Shown here: one piece after another, positions 18,555 through 27,843 of the stretch
How positions within the stretch are numbered: the stretch's first letter is position 1
Layout: each line of letters starts with the position of its first letter
Assembly: GCF_000738775.1 (NCBI RefSeq)
Contig: NZ_JPOC01000010.1
Coordinates: 1-64,000, forward strand
Direction: 5' to 3'
Length of the DNA: 64,000 bases
DNA from: Prescottella defluvii
Lineage (GTDB): Bacteria > Actinomycetota > Actinomycetes > Mycobacteriales > Mycobacteriaceae
Made by a program: the position numbers and the translations under genes
The notes under the pieces: generated by a model
The model's input: only the letters and a program-made list of their open reading frames with translations
The model's database searches: none
What the model was told of the DNA's origin: nothing

Positions 18555-19376
18555 CTACTTGCCGGTGAACTTGGGGGCGCGCTTTTCGGCGAAGGAGCGG
18601 GGGCCTTCCTTGGCGTCGTCGCTCTTGAACACCGCCATGCCGATCTCGGCTTCGACCTTGAACGCGTCCTCTTCGTGCATGCCCTCGGTGACGCGGATGG
18701 TCTTGAGGATCGCCTGCACGGCGATGGGGCCGTTGGCGGCGATCTGCTCGGCGATCTCGAGTGCCTTGTCGAGGGCCGTGCCGTCGGGGACGACGTGTCC
18801 GATCAGGCCCAGTTCCTTGGCCTCGGGCGCGGGTACCGTGCGGCCGGTCAGCAGGATCTCGGCGGCGACGGTGTAGGGGATCTGGCGCACGAGCCGGACC
18901 GCGGATCCGCCGAGCGGGAACAGCCCGAGGCGGGCCTCGGAGACGCCGAACCGGGCGCTCTGCCCGGCGACGCGGATGTCGGTGCCCTGCAGGATCTCGG
19001 TGCCGCCGGCGATGGCCGGGCCCTCGACCGCGGCGATGAGCGGCTTGGTGAGGCGTCGGCCCTTCAGCAATGCCGGCAGGCGGGTCACATCCATTCCGCC
19101 CGAGAACTTGTCGCCCGGTGCGTTCCGGTTCATCTCCTTGAGATCCATTCCGGCGCAGAAGGTGCCACCGGCGCCGGTGAGGATCGCGACCCGGATGTCG
19201 GGATCGGAGTCGATCCGGTCCCAGGCCTCGACCATGATCTCCATCATTTCGCCGGAGAGCGCGTTGCGGGCCTCGGGGCGGTTCATCGTCACGATCAGCA
19301 CGTGTCCGCGCTTCTCGACGAGACAGTGGGGCGATTTTGCCGAAACGTCTGATTTGTCGGCGGTTTCGGTGGACAC
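18555..19376 (-). CDS. echA19: EchA19, steroid side-chain enoyl-CoA hydratase
   Basis: A 273-residue crotonase. [20 protein letters not shown] and [20 protein letters not shown] are the two oxyanion-hole regions; [20 protein letters not shown] follows. EchA19 in M. tuberculosis hydrates steroid enoyl-CoA in side-chain degradation. GTG at 19376 (reading [14 protein letters not shown] after Met) has GGGAG upstream and avoids running into the shared promoter, so it is preferred to the longer frame. Divergent from fadD19 across a KstR site. Confidence 0.87.
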   Translation of the reverse strand: MSTETADKSDVSAKSPHCLVEKRGHVLIVTMNRPEARNALSGEMMEIMVEAWDRIDSDPDIRVAILTGAGGTFCAGMDLKEMNRNAPGDKFSGGMDVTRLPALLKGRRLTKPLIAAVEGPAIAGGTEILQGTDIRVAGQSARFGVSEARLGLFPLGGSAVRLVRQIPYTVAAEILLTGRTVPAPEAKELGLIGHVVPDGTALDKALEIAEQIAANGPIAVQAILKTIRVTEGMHEEDAFKVEAEIGMAVFKSDDAKEGPRSFAEKRAPKFTGK

Positions 19377-19431
19377 TGGTGGCTCCCGAGATGTATGTGA
19401 GTTGAGTCTCAAATTGGGTCTTGTCACCGAC

Positions 19432-19445
19432 AGTAACACGTTCTA
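19432..19445. promoter_or_regulatory. KstR operator between echA19 and fadD19
   Basis: AGTAACACGTTCTA keeps the AACnnGTT core and right half of TnnAACnnGTTnnA; the first base is A. It lies ten bases before the fadD19 GTG and 55 bases from the echA19 start. Confidence 0.75.
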
Positions 19446-19455
19446 CTTTGTTGAC

Positions 19456-21105
19456 GTGGCCATTAATATTGCAGACCTTGTAGAGCACTCGATCGACCTC
19501 AATCCGGATCGCCTCGCGCTGGTGGACGCGGATCGCGAGATCACCTTCGCGCAACTGGAGGAGAAGGCCAACCGTCTGGCCAACTACCTGCGCGATCAGG
19601 GTGTCGAGCCGGGCGACAAGGTGGGCATCTACAGCCGGAACACCATCGAGGCCATCGTCTCGATGGTCGCAGTCTTCAAGGCTCGCGCCATCATGGTCAA
19701 CGTCAACTACCGCTATGTCGAGAACGAGTTGCAGTACATCTTCGAGAATTCGGACATGGTCGCGCTCGTCCACGAGCGTCGCTACAGCGACCGGGTGGAG
19801 GGCGTCCTGCCCAACACGCCGCAGGTGAAGACGGCCATCGTCGTCGAGGACGGCACCGATCTCGATTACTCGTCGTACGGCGGCGTCGAGTTCGAGGCGG
19901 CGCTGTCGCAGGGCTCTCCCGAGCGCAACTTCGGTGAGCGCAGCCCCGACGACATCTTCATCCTCTACACCGGCGGCACCACCGGTATGCCGAAGGGCGT
20001 CATGTGGCGGCACGAGGACTGGTGGCGCGTGCTCGGTGGCGGCGTCAACTTCGTCACCGGTGAGCGCGTCGAGGACGAGTGGGAGATCGCGAAGGTCGGC
20101 GCCGCGAACCCGGCGATGGTCCGCTTCCCGATCCCGCCGATGATCCACGGCGGCTCGCAGTCCGCGGTCTTCCACAGCCTGTTCGGCGGCGGCACTCTCG
20201 TGATGCACCCCGAGTTCGACGGTCACGAGGTGTGGCAGGTCATCGACCGGCACAAGGTCAATCTCATCTTCATCACGGGTGACGCGATGGCGCGGCCCAT
20301 GATCGATGCGCTCGTCGCGGGCAACCCGGAGACCGGTGAGCCGTACGATCTTTCGTCGCTGTACGTGATCGCCAGCAGCGCGGCGCTGTTCTCGCCCGCC
20401 CTCAAGGAGCAGTTCCTGGACCTGCTGCCCAACCGTCTGCTCACCGACTCGATCGGCTCGTCCGAGACCGGTTTCGGCGGCCTGGCCACCATCACCAAGG
20501 GCTTCGAGCACACCGGCGGACCGCGCGTGAAGATCGACGCGGCCACCGTCGTCATCGACGACGAGGGCATCCCGGTGAAGCCGGGCTCCGGACAGGTCGG
20601 CCTCCTCGCCCGCAGCGGGCACATCCCGCTCGGCTACTACAAGGACGAAGAGAAGACCGCGGCGACGTTCAAGACGCTCAACGGGATTCGCTACTCGATC
20701 CCGGGCGACTACGCCACTGTCGAGGAGGACGGCACCGTCATCATGCTCGGTCGTGGATCGGTCTCGATCAACAGCGGCGGCGAGAAGATCTACCCGGAGG
20801 AGGTCGAGGGCGCCGTCAAGTCCCACCCCGACGTGTTCGACGTCCTCGTCGTCGGTGTGCCGGACGAGCGTTGGGGCAACCGTGTCGCGGCAGTCGTCGC
20901 GCCGCGTCCGGGAACCAACCCGAGCCTGGGCGACATCGTCGAGGCGGCCCGCAAGGAGATCGCCGGCTACAAGGTGCCGCGCAGCCTGTGGCTCGTCGAC
21001 GAGATCAAGCGCTCGCCCGCCGGCAAGCCCGACTACAAGTGGGCCACCGCGCAGACCCAGTCCCGCGAGGCGGACGAGCACCTCACCAACGGCAAGGACG
21101 ACTGA
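19456..21105 (+). CDS. fadD19: FadD19, steroid-CoA ligase
   Basis: A 549-residue adenylate-forming enzyme that loads CoA on the C26 side-chain acid of sterols; FadD19 has been reported as needed for C24-branched sterols in Rhodococcus. The P-loop is LYTGGTTGMPKGVMWRHED (about residue 170). DSIGSSETGFGG and GRGSVSINSGGEKIYPEEVE follow, then the catalytic Lys in KRSPAGKPDYKW. GTG at 19456 has no Shine-Dalgarno and lies ten bases from the KstR site, so the transcript is likely leaderless. Next gene overlaps its stop (TGATG). Confidence 0.92.
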   Translation: MAINIADLVEHSIDLNPDRLALVDADREITFAQLEEKANRLANYLRDQGVEPGDKVGIYSRNTIEAIVSMVAVFKARAIMVNVNYRYVENELQYIFENSDMVALVHERRYSDRVEGVLPNTPQVKTAIVVEDGTDLDYSSYGGVEFEAALSQGSPERNFGERSPDDIFILYTGGTTGMPKGVMWRHEDWWRVLGGGVNFVTGERVEDEWEIAKVGAANPAMVRFPIPPMIHGGSQSAVFHSLFGGGTLVMHPEFDGHEVWQVIDRHKVNLIFITGDAMARPMIDALVAGNPETGEPYDLSSLYVIASSAALFSPALKEQFLDLLPNRLLTDSIGSSETGFGGLATITKGFEHTGGPRVKIDAATVVIDDEGIPVKPGSGQVGLLARSGHIPLGYYKDEEKTAATFKTLNGIRYSIPGDYATVEEDGTVIMLGRGSVSINSGGEKIYPEEVEGAVKSHPDVFDVLVVGVPDERWGNRVAAVVAPRPGTNPSLGDIVEAARKEIAGYKVPRSLWLVDEIKRSPAGKPDYKWATAQTQSREADEHLTNGKDD

Positions 21106-22217
21106 TGCGTACCGATCTCGCCGAGAAGTTCGGCATCGAATACCCGATCTTCGGATTCACCCCGTCCGAGCATGTGGCGGCGGCGATCTCGCGGGCAGGT
21201 GGACTCGGGGTGCTCGGCTGCGTCCGGTTCAACGACCCGGACGAGCTCGAGGCCACGCTCACCTGGATGGACGAGAACACCGACGGCAAGCCGTACGGCG
21301 TCGACATCGTGATGCCGGCCAAGGTGCCCACCGAGGGCGGTGCGGTCGACCTCGACAAGCTCATCCCCGCCGAGCATCGCGCGTTCGTGAACCGCACGCT
21401 CGACGAACTGGGTGTCCCGCCGCTGACGGATGACGTCGAGCACGCCACCGGCGTCCTGGGCTGGCTGCACTCGGTGGCCCGCTCGCACGTCGATGTCGCC
21501 TTGAACCACCGAATCGCGCTGATCGCCAACGCCCTCGGCTCGCCGCCCAAGGACGTCATCGACCTCGCGCACGAGAAGGGTGTTCCCGTCGCCGCGCTCG
21601 CGGGCGCCGTGGACCACGCGCGCAGCCACGTCGCGAACGGCGTCGACATCGTCATCGCCCAGGGCTACGAGGCCGGCGGCCACACCGGTGAGATCGCCTC
21701 GATGGTGCTGGTCCCCGAGATCGTCGACGCCGTCGGGGATTCCGCCGGCGTCCTCGCCGCGGGTGGCATCGGCAGCGGCCGGCAGGTCGCGGCCGCCCTC
21801 GCGCTCGGCGCCTCCGGCGTCTGGATGGGGTCGTACTGGCTCACGACGAGCGAGTACAAGCTCGGCAGCGCCGCCGACGGCCCGTCGTCGATCCAGCGCG
21901 CGCTGCTCGGTGCGACGTCGGCCGACACCGTGCGGTCGCGGATCTACTCCGGTAAGCCGGCCCGCCTGCTCAAGACCAAGTGGACCGACGCGTGGGCAAA
22001 GCCGGACGCCCCTGAGCCGCTCCCGATGCCGCTGCAGAACATCCTCGTCAGCGAGGCGCATCAGCGCATCTCCGCGGGCAGCGACCCGGAGGTCGTCGCG
22101 ATGCCGGTCGGTCAGATCGTGGGCAGGATGAACGAGATCCGTCCCGTCGCCGAGATCATGGCCGAACTCGTCTCGGAGTTCGAGTCGACGGTCGCCCGCC
22201 TCGACGGACTGAAGTGA
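21105..22217 (+). CDS. Nitronate monooxygenase-like FMN enzyme
   Basis: A 370-residue FMN TIM-barrel protein. EYPIFGFTPSEHVAAAISRA is the start, and IAQGYEAGGHTGEIASMVLV and LAAGGIGSGRQVAAALALGA are the flavin-binding regions. It is related to IpdC but clearly distinct. It shares one base with the fadD19 stop, so the two are coupled; this suggests a role on steroid-CoA or enoyl-CoA substrates rather than nitronates. Rv1533-type proteins are similar from memory. Confidence 0.82.
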   Translation: MRTDLAEKFGIEYPIFGFTPSEHVAAAISRAGGLGVLGCVRFNDPDELEATLTWMDENTDGKPYGVDIVMPAKVPTEGGAVDLDKLIPAEHRAFVNRTLDELGVPPLTDDVEHATGVLGWLHSVARSHVDVALNHRIALIANALGSPPKDVIDLAHEKGVPVAALAGAVDHARSHVANGVDIVIAQGYEAGGHTGEIASMVLVPEIVDAVGDSAGVLAAGGIGSGRQVAAALALGASGVWMGSYWLTTSEYKLGSAADGPSSIQRALLGATSADTVRSRIYSGKPARLLKTKWTDAWAKPDAPEPLPMPLQNILVSEAHQRISAGSDPEVVAMPVGQIVGRMNEIRPVAEIMAELVSEFESTVARLDGLK

Positions 22218-22226
22218 CCTGACAGG

Positions 22227-22257
22227 CAGCGCCCCGGAACCTTGTTCCGGGGCGCTG
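22227..22257. terminator. Bidirectional hairpin terminator
   Basis: CAGCGCCCCGGAAC pairs over 14 bases with GTTCCGGGGCGCTG around CTT, between convergent stops at 22217 and 22266. Confidence 0.85.
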
Positions 22258-22265
22258 TCCGTTAG

Positions 22266-23897
22266 TCAGACGTCGGCGGTCTGCCGCTCCAGGGTGAGTG
22301 CGAGTTCCGGTGTGAGCCGCTCGAACTCGTCCCGTCCACGCTCCCGCACCCAGACCGGGTCGGAGCAGTGCCAACGTTCCGCACTGAGGGTGCGGGTGAC
22401 GACCTTGAAGGTCGCGGTCCGCGGGAACTCGCTGCACACCCGCAGCAGGGTCGGTCGCTGCTTGGGCCCCAGATCGGGCTGCCCGTCCAGGAACTCGGCG
22501 AACGCGACCGGGTCGAAGTCCGCGGCTTCCGCGGTGGGGACGACGGCGGCCATCACCCGGTCGCCGACCTCCCGATCCGGGACCGCGTACACCGACACCT
22601 GCGCGAAGCCGGGGTAGCGCACCAGGATCCGTTCGATCGGTGCGGCACCCAGGTTCTCACCGTCCACCCGGAGCCACCCGGAACTGCGCCCGGCGAAGTA
22701 GACGAAGCCGTCGGAGTCGCGGTAGGCGAGGTCACCGCTCCAGTACATTCCGTCCCGCAGACGCTCGGCGTCCGCCTCCGGATTCTTGTAGTAGCCGGCG
22801 AACGCGCCCGCGCCGGAGACGTTGACCATCTCGCCGGTGGCTTCCTCGGCGTTGACGATTCGGCCGTTGGCGTCGAACTCGGCAGGAGGGCAGACGGCTC
22901 CGGTGTCGGGATTCCGGATCTCGACGGTGGCAGGAAGCATCCCCAGTGCGCCGGCGGGGGAGTCGGGGTGCGCCGAGATCGACACCCCGCCCTCGGTGGA
23001 ACCGAAGCCGTCGATCACGCGCGCCCCGAAGCGGCGGGAGAACTCCCGGACCACCGGTGCCGAACCCTCGTTGCCGTACATGATCTTCAGTGTGTTGTCG
23101 GCGTCGTCGGAGTGCTCCGGGGTGGCCACGATGAAGGACAGTGGCTTGCCCACGTAGTTGGCGTACGTGACGCCGTAGCGGCGGACGTCGGGCAGGAAGC
23201 CGGATGCGGAGAACTTGCGCCGCATCGCGATTCCCGACTGTCCGCGCAGCGCGACGGCCCACGCGGCCATCATCGCGTTGGAGTGGAACATCGGCATCGA
23301 CATGTAGACGACGTCGTCGTCGGACAGGCCGAACCGGTCCGCGAGCATGATGCCGGGGTCGGCGATCTTGCCGTGCGTGCACCGCACGGCCTTCGGATCA
23401 CCGCTGGTACCCGATGTGAAGATGAGCATCAACAGGTCGTCGGGCCCGGCGGTGGGCGGGATGACGGGGCTGCCCGCGAAGGGGGACAGGATCTCGGCCC
23501 ACTCCGGGGAGTCCACGTTGATCACCCGGACGTCACCGAGGTCGATGTCGTCGAGGAGTTGCGCCTGGGTGTTCTCGGTGAACACGACCTGGCAGTCCGC
23601 CAAGGCGATGTCGCGCGCGAGGGCCGCACCGCGGCGGGTCGTGTTGAGACCGGCGAGAACGGCACCGGAGAAGGCGGCGGCGCCGAGCAGGGAGGAGAAC
23701 TCGGGGACGTTGTCCATCAGGACACCGAAGTGCCGTGGGCGGTCCGCATCGAGCAGGTCGTTCAGGGCGGATGCACGGTCGTACATTCCGTGGACGTGGT
23801 CCGTCCACGGAATGTACGCATCTTCGAATCGGATTCCGTGCGTGTCGATGTGTCGGACCTGCGTGAGCAGATCCGACACCGTGGGGGTCGCTGTCAT
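22266..23897 (-). CDS. fadD17: FadD17, acyl-CoA ligase of sterol side-chain degradation
   Basis: A 543-residue AMP-binding enzyme. LIFTSGTSGDPKAVRCTHG is the P-loop (about residue 163); GFGSTEGGVSISAHPDSPAG, MYWSGDLAYRDSDGFVYFAG and TRTLSAERWH near the end follow family order, though the usual C-terminal Lys segment reads FPRTATFKVVTRTL. FadD17 in M. tuberculosis (Rv3506) is next to fadE26-fadE27 and activates steroid side-chain acids. It is third in the minus-strand unit fadE26-fadE27-fadD17. ATG at 23897 abuts GGGAGG, an unusually short spacing. Confidence 0.87.
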   Translation of the reverse strand: MTATPTVSDLLTQVRHIDTHGIRFEDAYIPWTDHVHGMYDRASALNDLLDADRPRHFGVLMDNVPEFSSLLGAAAFSGAVLAGLNTTRRGAALARDIALADCQVVFTENTQAQLLDDIDLGDVRVINVDSPEWAEILSPFAGSPVIPPTAGPDDLLMLIFTSGTSGDPKAVRCTHGKIADPGIMLADRFGLSDDDVVYMSMPMFHSNAMMAAWAVALRGQSGIAMRRKFSASGFLPDVRRYGVTYANYVGKPLSFIVATPEHSDDADNTLKIMYGNEGSAPVVREFSRRFGARVIDGFGSTEGGVSISAHPDSPAGALGMLPATVEIRNPDTGAVCPPAEFDANGRIVNAEEATGEMVNVSGAGAFAGYYKNPEADAERLRDGMYWSGDLAYRDSDGFVYFAGRSSGWLRVDGENLGAAPIERILVRYPGFAQVSVYAVPDREVGDRVMAAVVPTAEAADFDPVAFAEFLDGQPDLGPKQRPTLLRVCSEFPRTATFKVVTRTLSAERWHCSDPVWVRERGRDEFERLTPELALTLERQTADV

Positions 23898-23972
23898 CCT
23901 CCCATCATGGCGACTGTGACGCCCGTCATGTTTTCCGATTTCACTGTGCGGGACCGACTGCGCCCGTGGTGC

Positions 23973-25094
23973 TTACGCGGGGGTCGCGGCCAGTTCCGCG
24001 CCGAGCCGCCGGAGTTGGTCGGTCGCGGATCCGAGCAGGAACTCCTGGCGCTTGGCGGCCAGGAAGTACCGATGTGCGGGATGGTCCTCGTCGAGGCCGA
24101 CGCCACCGTGGATGTGCACGATGGAGTGGGCGACGCGATGTCCGGCATCGGCGGCCCAGAACTTGGCGGTCTCGATCTCGCCCTCGATCGGGAACCCGGA
24201 GGCGAGTCGGAAAGCGGCCTGCCACAAAGTCAGCCGCACGCCCTTGACGTCGATGTATCCGTCGGCGAGCCGCTGAGCCACGGCCTGGAAGCTGCCGATG
24301 GGCCGATCGAACTGGACGCGTTCACGCGCGTAGTCCGCGGTGATCTTCAGCCCCTGATCGAGGACGCCGAACTGGAAGGCGCTCGAGCCCACCGCGCCGC
24401 GGTCGAGGATCCACTCGACGATCTCGCCGCCCTGCTCGACGGTGCCGAGCACGCGCTCGGCGTCCAACTGGACGTCGGACAGTTCGACGATCCCGGTGCA
24501 GCCGAAGTCCGTCGTCTGCTGGCGCGTGATCGTGACACCGGCGTCGCCCGGCCGGACCAGGAACAGCACGGTTCCGGCGTCGGTCGCGGCAGGAACCAGG
24601 ATCAGATCGGCGACCGGTGCCGCATCGACCAGGATCTTGGTGCCGCTCAGCGTCCACTCGCCCGCCGACTGCGTCGCCTGCGTGACCGGTGCGGCGGGGT
24701 TGTCGTTGAGTTCCTCGGCGAGCGCGACGGCGACAATCTTCGATCCTGCGGCGGCCGGCGCACCCCATTCGGAACGCTGTGCGTCCGAGCCGAACTCGGC
24801 GATCGCGCCCGCGCCCATCACAATCGACGAGAGGTACGGCACCGGCGCGACGCTGCGACCGAGCTCGATGAGGATGCTGCACTGCTCGAGAATGCCGAAG
24901 CCGTCGCCACCGACCGACTCGGGAAGAGCCGCGCCGAGCACGCCGGACGACGCCAGTGCGTCCCACAGCTTGCGGTCGAAGCGGTCCTCGGCGGAATCCA
25001 GTTCGCGTAGGCGCTCGTTGGTGACGATGTCGGAGACGATGCCGCTGGTGAGGCCTGCCAGGTCCTGCTGGGCCTCGGTGAGAGAGAAGTCCAT
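23973..25094 (-). CDS. fadE27: FadE27 (ChsE5), subunit of steroid acyl-CoA dehydrogenase
   Basis: A 373-residue acyl-CoA dehydrogenase-fold protein starting MDFSLTEAQQDLAGLTSG. ADYARERVQFDRPIGSFQAV and HIHGGVGLDEDHPAHRYFLA are the FAD-contact regions of the C-terminal half. In M. tuberculosis FadE26-FadE27 form an alpha2beta2 enzyme that dehydrogenates 3-oxocholest-4-en-26-oyl-CoA. It starts 15 bases after the fadE26 stop. ATG at 25094 was chosen; the very long open frame upstream is antisense and shadow. Confidence 0.9.
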   Translation of the reverse strand: MDFSLTEAQQDLAGLTSGIVSDIVTNERLRELDSAEDRFDRKLWDALASSGVLGAALPESVGGDGFGILEQCSILIELGRSVAPVPYLSSIVMGAGAIAEFGSDAQRSEWGAPAAAGSKIVAVALAEELNDNPAAPVTQATQSAGEWTLSGTKILVDAAPVADLILVPAATDAGTVLFLVRPGDAGVTITRQQTTDFGCTGIVELSDVQLDAERVLGTVEQGGEIVEWILDRGAVGSSAFQFGVLDQGLKITADYARERVQFDRPIGSFQAVAQRLADGYIDVKGVRLTLWQAAFRLASGFPIEGEIETAKFWAADAGHRVAHSIVHIHGGVGLDEDHPAHRYFLAAKRQEFLLGSATDQLRRLGAELAATPA

Positions 25095-25108
25095 GGTGTG
25101 GTCCTTGC

Positions 25109-26290
25109 TTATCGCTTGGCGGGAGGCTGGCCGAGGGCGGTCATGGCGATGATGTCGCGCTGGACCTCGTTGGTGCCGCCGCCGAAGGTGAGGATCAGGG
25201 CCGAGCGATGCATCCGCTCGAGACGTCCGCGGAGGACGACGCCCGGTGAGTTCTGTCGGATGGTGGCGGACGGGCCGAGGATCTCCATCAGGAGCCGGTA
25301 GGCCTCGGTGGCGAACTCGGTGCCGAACACCTTGTTCGCGGAGGCGGCCTCGGGCCCGGGCGCGTGATCGGTGGCCGACGCGATTTCCCAGTTCATCAGC
25401 TTGAGGTACTCGGTCTTGGCGTGCACCCGGGCGAGATTGATCTGCACCCACTCCTGGTCGATGACCCGGCGGCCGTCGGCCAGCTTGGTGTTCTGCGCCC
25501 ACTCGCGCACTTCCTGCAGCGCCGTCATGATCGGGCCCGCCGACGTGAGCGCGACACGTTCGTGGTTGAGCTGGTTGGTGACCAGCTTCCAGCCACCGTT
25601 CTCCTCGCCGACCAGCGAACTCTGGGGGACCCGGACGTCCTGGTAGTACGTGGCGCTGGTGTCGGGGCCGGCCATCGTGTGGACCGGGGTGGACGAGAAG
25701 CCCTCCGCGGTGGTCGGAACGATCAGCATGCTGATTCCGCGGTGCTTGCGGGCCGACGGATCGGTGCGGCACGCCAGCCAGACGTAGTCGGCGTACTGGA
25801 TGAGGCTCGTCCACATCTTCTGACCGTTGATGATGTAGTCGTCGCCGTCCTTGACCGCGGACGTGCGCAGCGACGCGAGGTCGGTGCCGGCGCCGGGTTC
25901 GGAGTAGCCGATCGAGAAGTGCAGTTCGCCCGCCGAGATCTTGGGCAGGAAGAACGCCTTCTGCTCGGGGGTGCCGAAGTGCATGATCGTCGGTGCGACC
26001 GAGTTGATGGTCAGGAAGGGGACGGGCGCGCCGGCGATCGCGGCCTCGTCGGTGAAGATGAGCTGATCCATTGCGGAACGCTCCTGGCCGCCGTACTCCT
26101 TGGGCCACCCCAGCGTGAGCCAGCCGTCTTGGCCCATCTGCTGGACGACCTCGCGGTAGACGTTGCCCTCGCCGTATTCGCCGGTCGTCGCCGCCAGTGC
26201 CTCGCGACGCTCCGGGGTCATCAATTTCGCAAAGTAGCTTCGCAATTCCTCCCGCAGCTTCTGTTGTTCTGCGGTGTAGGTGATATCCAC
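25109..26290 (-). CDS. fadE26: FadE26 (ChsE4), subunit of steroid acyl-CoA dehydrogenase
   Basis: A 393-residue acyl-CoA dehydrogenase. FSIGYSEPGAGTDLASLRTS is the family signature around FAD, and MHRSALILTFGGGTNEVQRD closes the protein. It pairs with FadE27. The GTG at 26290 (then DITYTAEQQ) is preferred to ATG 26302: GGAGAG lies five bases before the GTG, and the mycobacterial protein starts at the same place. Divergent from fdxD, with a KstR site in the 276-base gap. Confidence 0.9.
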   Translation of the reverse strand: MDITYTAEQQKLREELRSYFAKLMTPERREALAATTGEYGEGNVYREVVQQMGQDGWLTLGWPKEYGGQERSAMDQLIFTDEAAIAGAPVPFLTINSVAPTIMHFGTPEQKAFFLPKISAGELHFSIGYSEPGAGTDLASLRTSAVKDGDDYIINGQKMWTSLIQYADYVWLACRTDPSARKHRGISMLIVPTTAEGFSSTPVHTMAGPDTSATYYQDVRVPQSSLVGEENGGWKLVTNQLNHERVALTSAGPIMTALQEVREWAQNTKLADGRRVIDQEWVQINLARVHAKTEYLKLMNWEIASATDHAPGPEAASANKVFGTEFATEAYRLLMEILGPSATIRQNSPGVVLRGRLERMHRSALILTFGGGTNEVQRDIIAMTALGQPPAKR

Positions 26291-26467
26291 TTGTCTCTCC
26301 ATTCCAGGCTATCGACGGCGCGGAATCACCGGATTCGACAAGGGCTTCTGGAATGATCGCGGCCACGGCTGCTCGTGTTCGAGGCCTGTGAGAGCGGGCT
26401 TCCCGTCACCGATGCAGACCGTACGGTGGGCGCGTCGAGGATGGTTGTCCGAATCATTGCACAGCGG

Positions 26468-26481
26468 TGGAACGGGTTCTA
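26468..26481. promoter_or_regulatory. KstR operator between fadE26 and fdxD
   Basis: TGGAACGGGTTCTA matches TnnAACnnGTTnnA fully. It lies 178 bases upstream of fadE26 and 86 bases upstream of fdxD. I see nothing else of note in the 276-base gap. Confidence 0.82.
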
Positions 26482-26566
26482 GTCTTATGGCGGAAGTCGT
26501 TGGACCGCAGCCCGGTGCAGCGCCTTTCGTCGAGTCTTTCGAGCGAATGTGAAATGAGGAATGGTC

Positions 26567-26755
26567 ATGGAGGTCAGGGTCGACAGGGATCGCTGCGAGG
26601 CGAACGGCGTGTGCGTCGGAATTGCTCCCGACATCTTCGATCTGGACGACAACGAGGAGCTGATCATCTCGGCTTCCGTGCCGCCGGCCGATCGGGAAGC
26701 GGACGTGCGCTCGGCGATCGCGCAGTGCCCCCGCGCTGCGCTGACCGAACACTAG
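26567..26755 (+). CDS. fdxD: FdxD, 3Fe-4S ferredoxin
   Basis: A 62-residue ferredoxin with Cys at 10, 16 and 54 (DRCEANGVC and IAQCPRAAL), the pattern of single 3Fe-4S ferredoxins that serve P450s. The M. tuberculosis counterpart Rv3503c lies between fadE26 and hsd4A as here. It can plausibly deliver electrons to CYP125. GAGGA lies six bases before the second ATG (26567), so that is the chosen start rather than 26561. Confidence 0.9.
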   Translation: MEVRVDRDRCEANGVCVGIAPDIFDLDDNEELIISASVPPADREADVRSAIAQCPRAALTEH

Positions 26756-26765
26756 ACCGAGCCTT

Positions 26766-26799
26766 GCGGCCAATGTAGAACGCGTTCTACATTGGCCGC
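26766..26799. promoter_or_regulatory. KstR operator inside a 34-base perfect palindrome
   Basis: The arm GCGGCCAATGTAGAACG (26766-26782) is followed at once by its exact inverted copy. The centre TAGAACGCGTTCTA (26776-26789) is a perfect KstR site. It lies 11 bases after the fdxD stop and 75 bases before hsd4A, so it could regulate hsd4A and also form a hairpin in the fdxD transcript. Confidence 0.85.
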
Positions 26800-26873
26800 G
26801 TCGCCGGCAGCCGCAGCGACGAGGCACCGATCGGCGCGAGGCCGGTCGACGTCAGGGGTACGGGAGCGCGTTC

Positions 26874-27785
26874 ATGAGTGCAGTCAACAGTCGCGAGGTC
26901 AGCCTGGAGGGCAAGGTCGCCATCGTGACCGGCTCGGGGTCCGGCCTCGGCCGGGCCGAAGCGATCGGCCTGGCCCGGTCCGGGGCGTCGGTCGTCGTCA
27001 ACGATCTCGGTATCAACGACACGGTCGAGTCCACGCTCGACGAAATTCGTACCCTCGGTGGGAAAGTCGAGTTCGTTGCCGGTGACGTCGGCGAGCGGGC
27101 CACCGCGGATGCGCTCATGGCCGCTGCGCAGGGGCTCGGTGACGTCGACATCGTCGTCAACAACGCGGGAATCGTCCGCGACCGCATGCTGTTCGGCATG
27201 TCCGACGAGGAGTGGGACCTCGTCCTGAAGGTCCACCTGCGTGGGCACTTCCTTCTGTCGCGCAACGCCGCTACGTACTGGCGTGACCGCTCGAAGGCCG
27301 CCGGTGCGCCCGTCTACGGCCGACTGATCAACACGTCGTCCGAGGCCGGACTGCTCGGCCCGGCCGGGCAGCCGAACTACGGCGCCGCGAAGGCCGGTAT
27401 CACCGCCCTGACGTTGTCTGCAGCTCGTGGTCTGTCCCGGTACGGCGTGCGCGCCAACGCGATCTGCCCCCGCGCCCGGACGTCGATGACGGAGTCGGTC
27501 TTCGGTGACGCGCCCGAGGGCGAGATCGATCCGTTGTCGCCCGAGCATGTCGCCGCGCTCGTGTCGTACCTGGCGTCGCCGGCGGCCGACAACGTCAACG
27601 GACAGGTGTTCGTCGTCTACGGCCCGATGGTTGCGCTGATGGCAGCCCCGGTCGTGGAGCAGCGGTTCGATGCGGCGTCGCAGTGGCCCCCCGCCGATCT
27701 CGCCGACGAGATGGGCGCGTACTTCGACGATCGCGATCCGGAGCGGATGTTCTCGGCGTCGGAGGCGCTGAAGTCGCTCGGCTGA
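26874..27785 (+). CDS. hsd4A: Hsd4A, steroid 3-hydroxyacyl-CoA dehydrogenase
   Basis: A 303-residue SDR of multifunctional-enzyme-2 type. VTGSGSGLGRAEA binds NAD; NNAGIVRDRMLFGMSDEEWD, NTSSEAG and NYGAAKAG are the active-site parts. Hsd4A oxidises the 22-hydroxyacyl-CoA of the sterol side chain in mycobacteria and lies between fdxD and the mce4 operon there too. Start ATG 26874. Related to 6112-7026 but with a different C terminus. Confidence 0.88.
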   Translation: MSAVNSREVSLEGKVAIVTGSGSGLGRAEAIGLARSGASVVVNDLGINDTVESTLDEIRTLGGKVEFVAGDVGERATADALMAAAQGLGDVDIVVNNAGIVRDRMLFGMSDEEWDLVLKVHLRGHFLLSRNAATYWRDRSKAAGAPVYGRLINTSSEAGLLGPAGQPNYGAAKAGITALTLSAARGLSRYGVRANAICPRARTSMTESVFGDAPEGEIDPLSPEHVAALVSYLASPAADNVNGQVFVVYGPMVALMAAPVVEQRFDAASQWPPADLADEMGAYFDDRDPERMFSASEALKSLG

Positions 27786-27810
27786 TCGCAGTCACTCGAT
27801 TCGACCCGGT

Positions 27811-27843
27811 CCCGCAATTTCCCCTGTAACGGGAGATTGCGGG
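27811..27843 (+). terminator. Terminator after hsd4A
   Basis: CCCGCAAT pairs with ATTGCGGG, with further TCCC/GGGA pairing inside, followed by ATTTTCG. It lies 25 bases after the hsd4A stop. Confidence 0.65.

Noticed and set aside
18400-21081. Very long minus-strand open frame (893 codons) over fadD19
   Set aside because: It is antisense to fadD19 and echA19, has no family features, and arises from high-GC codon bias.
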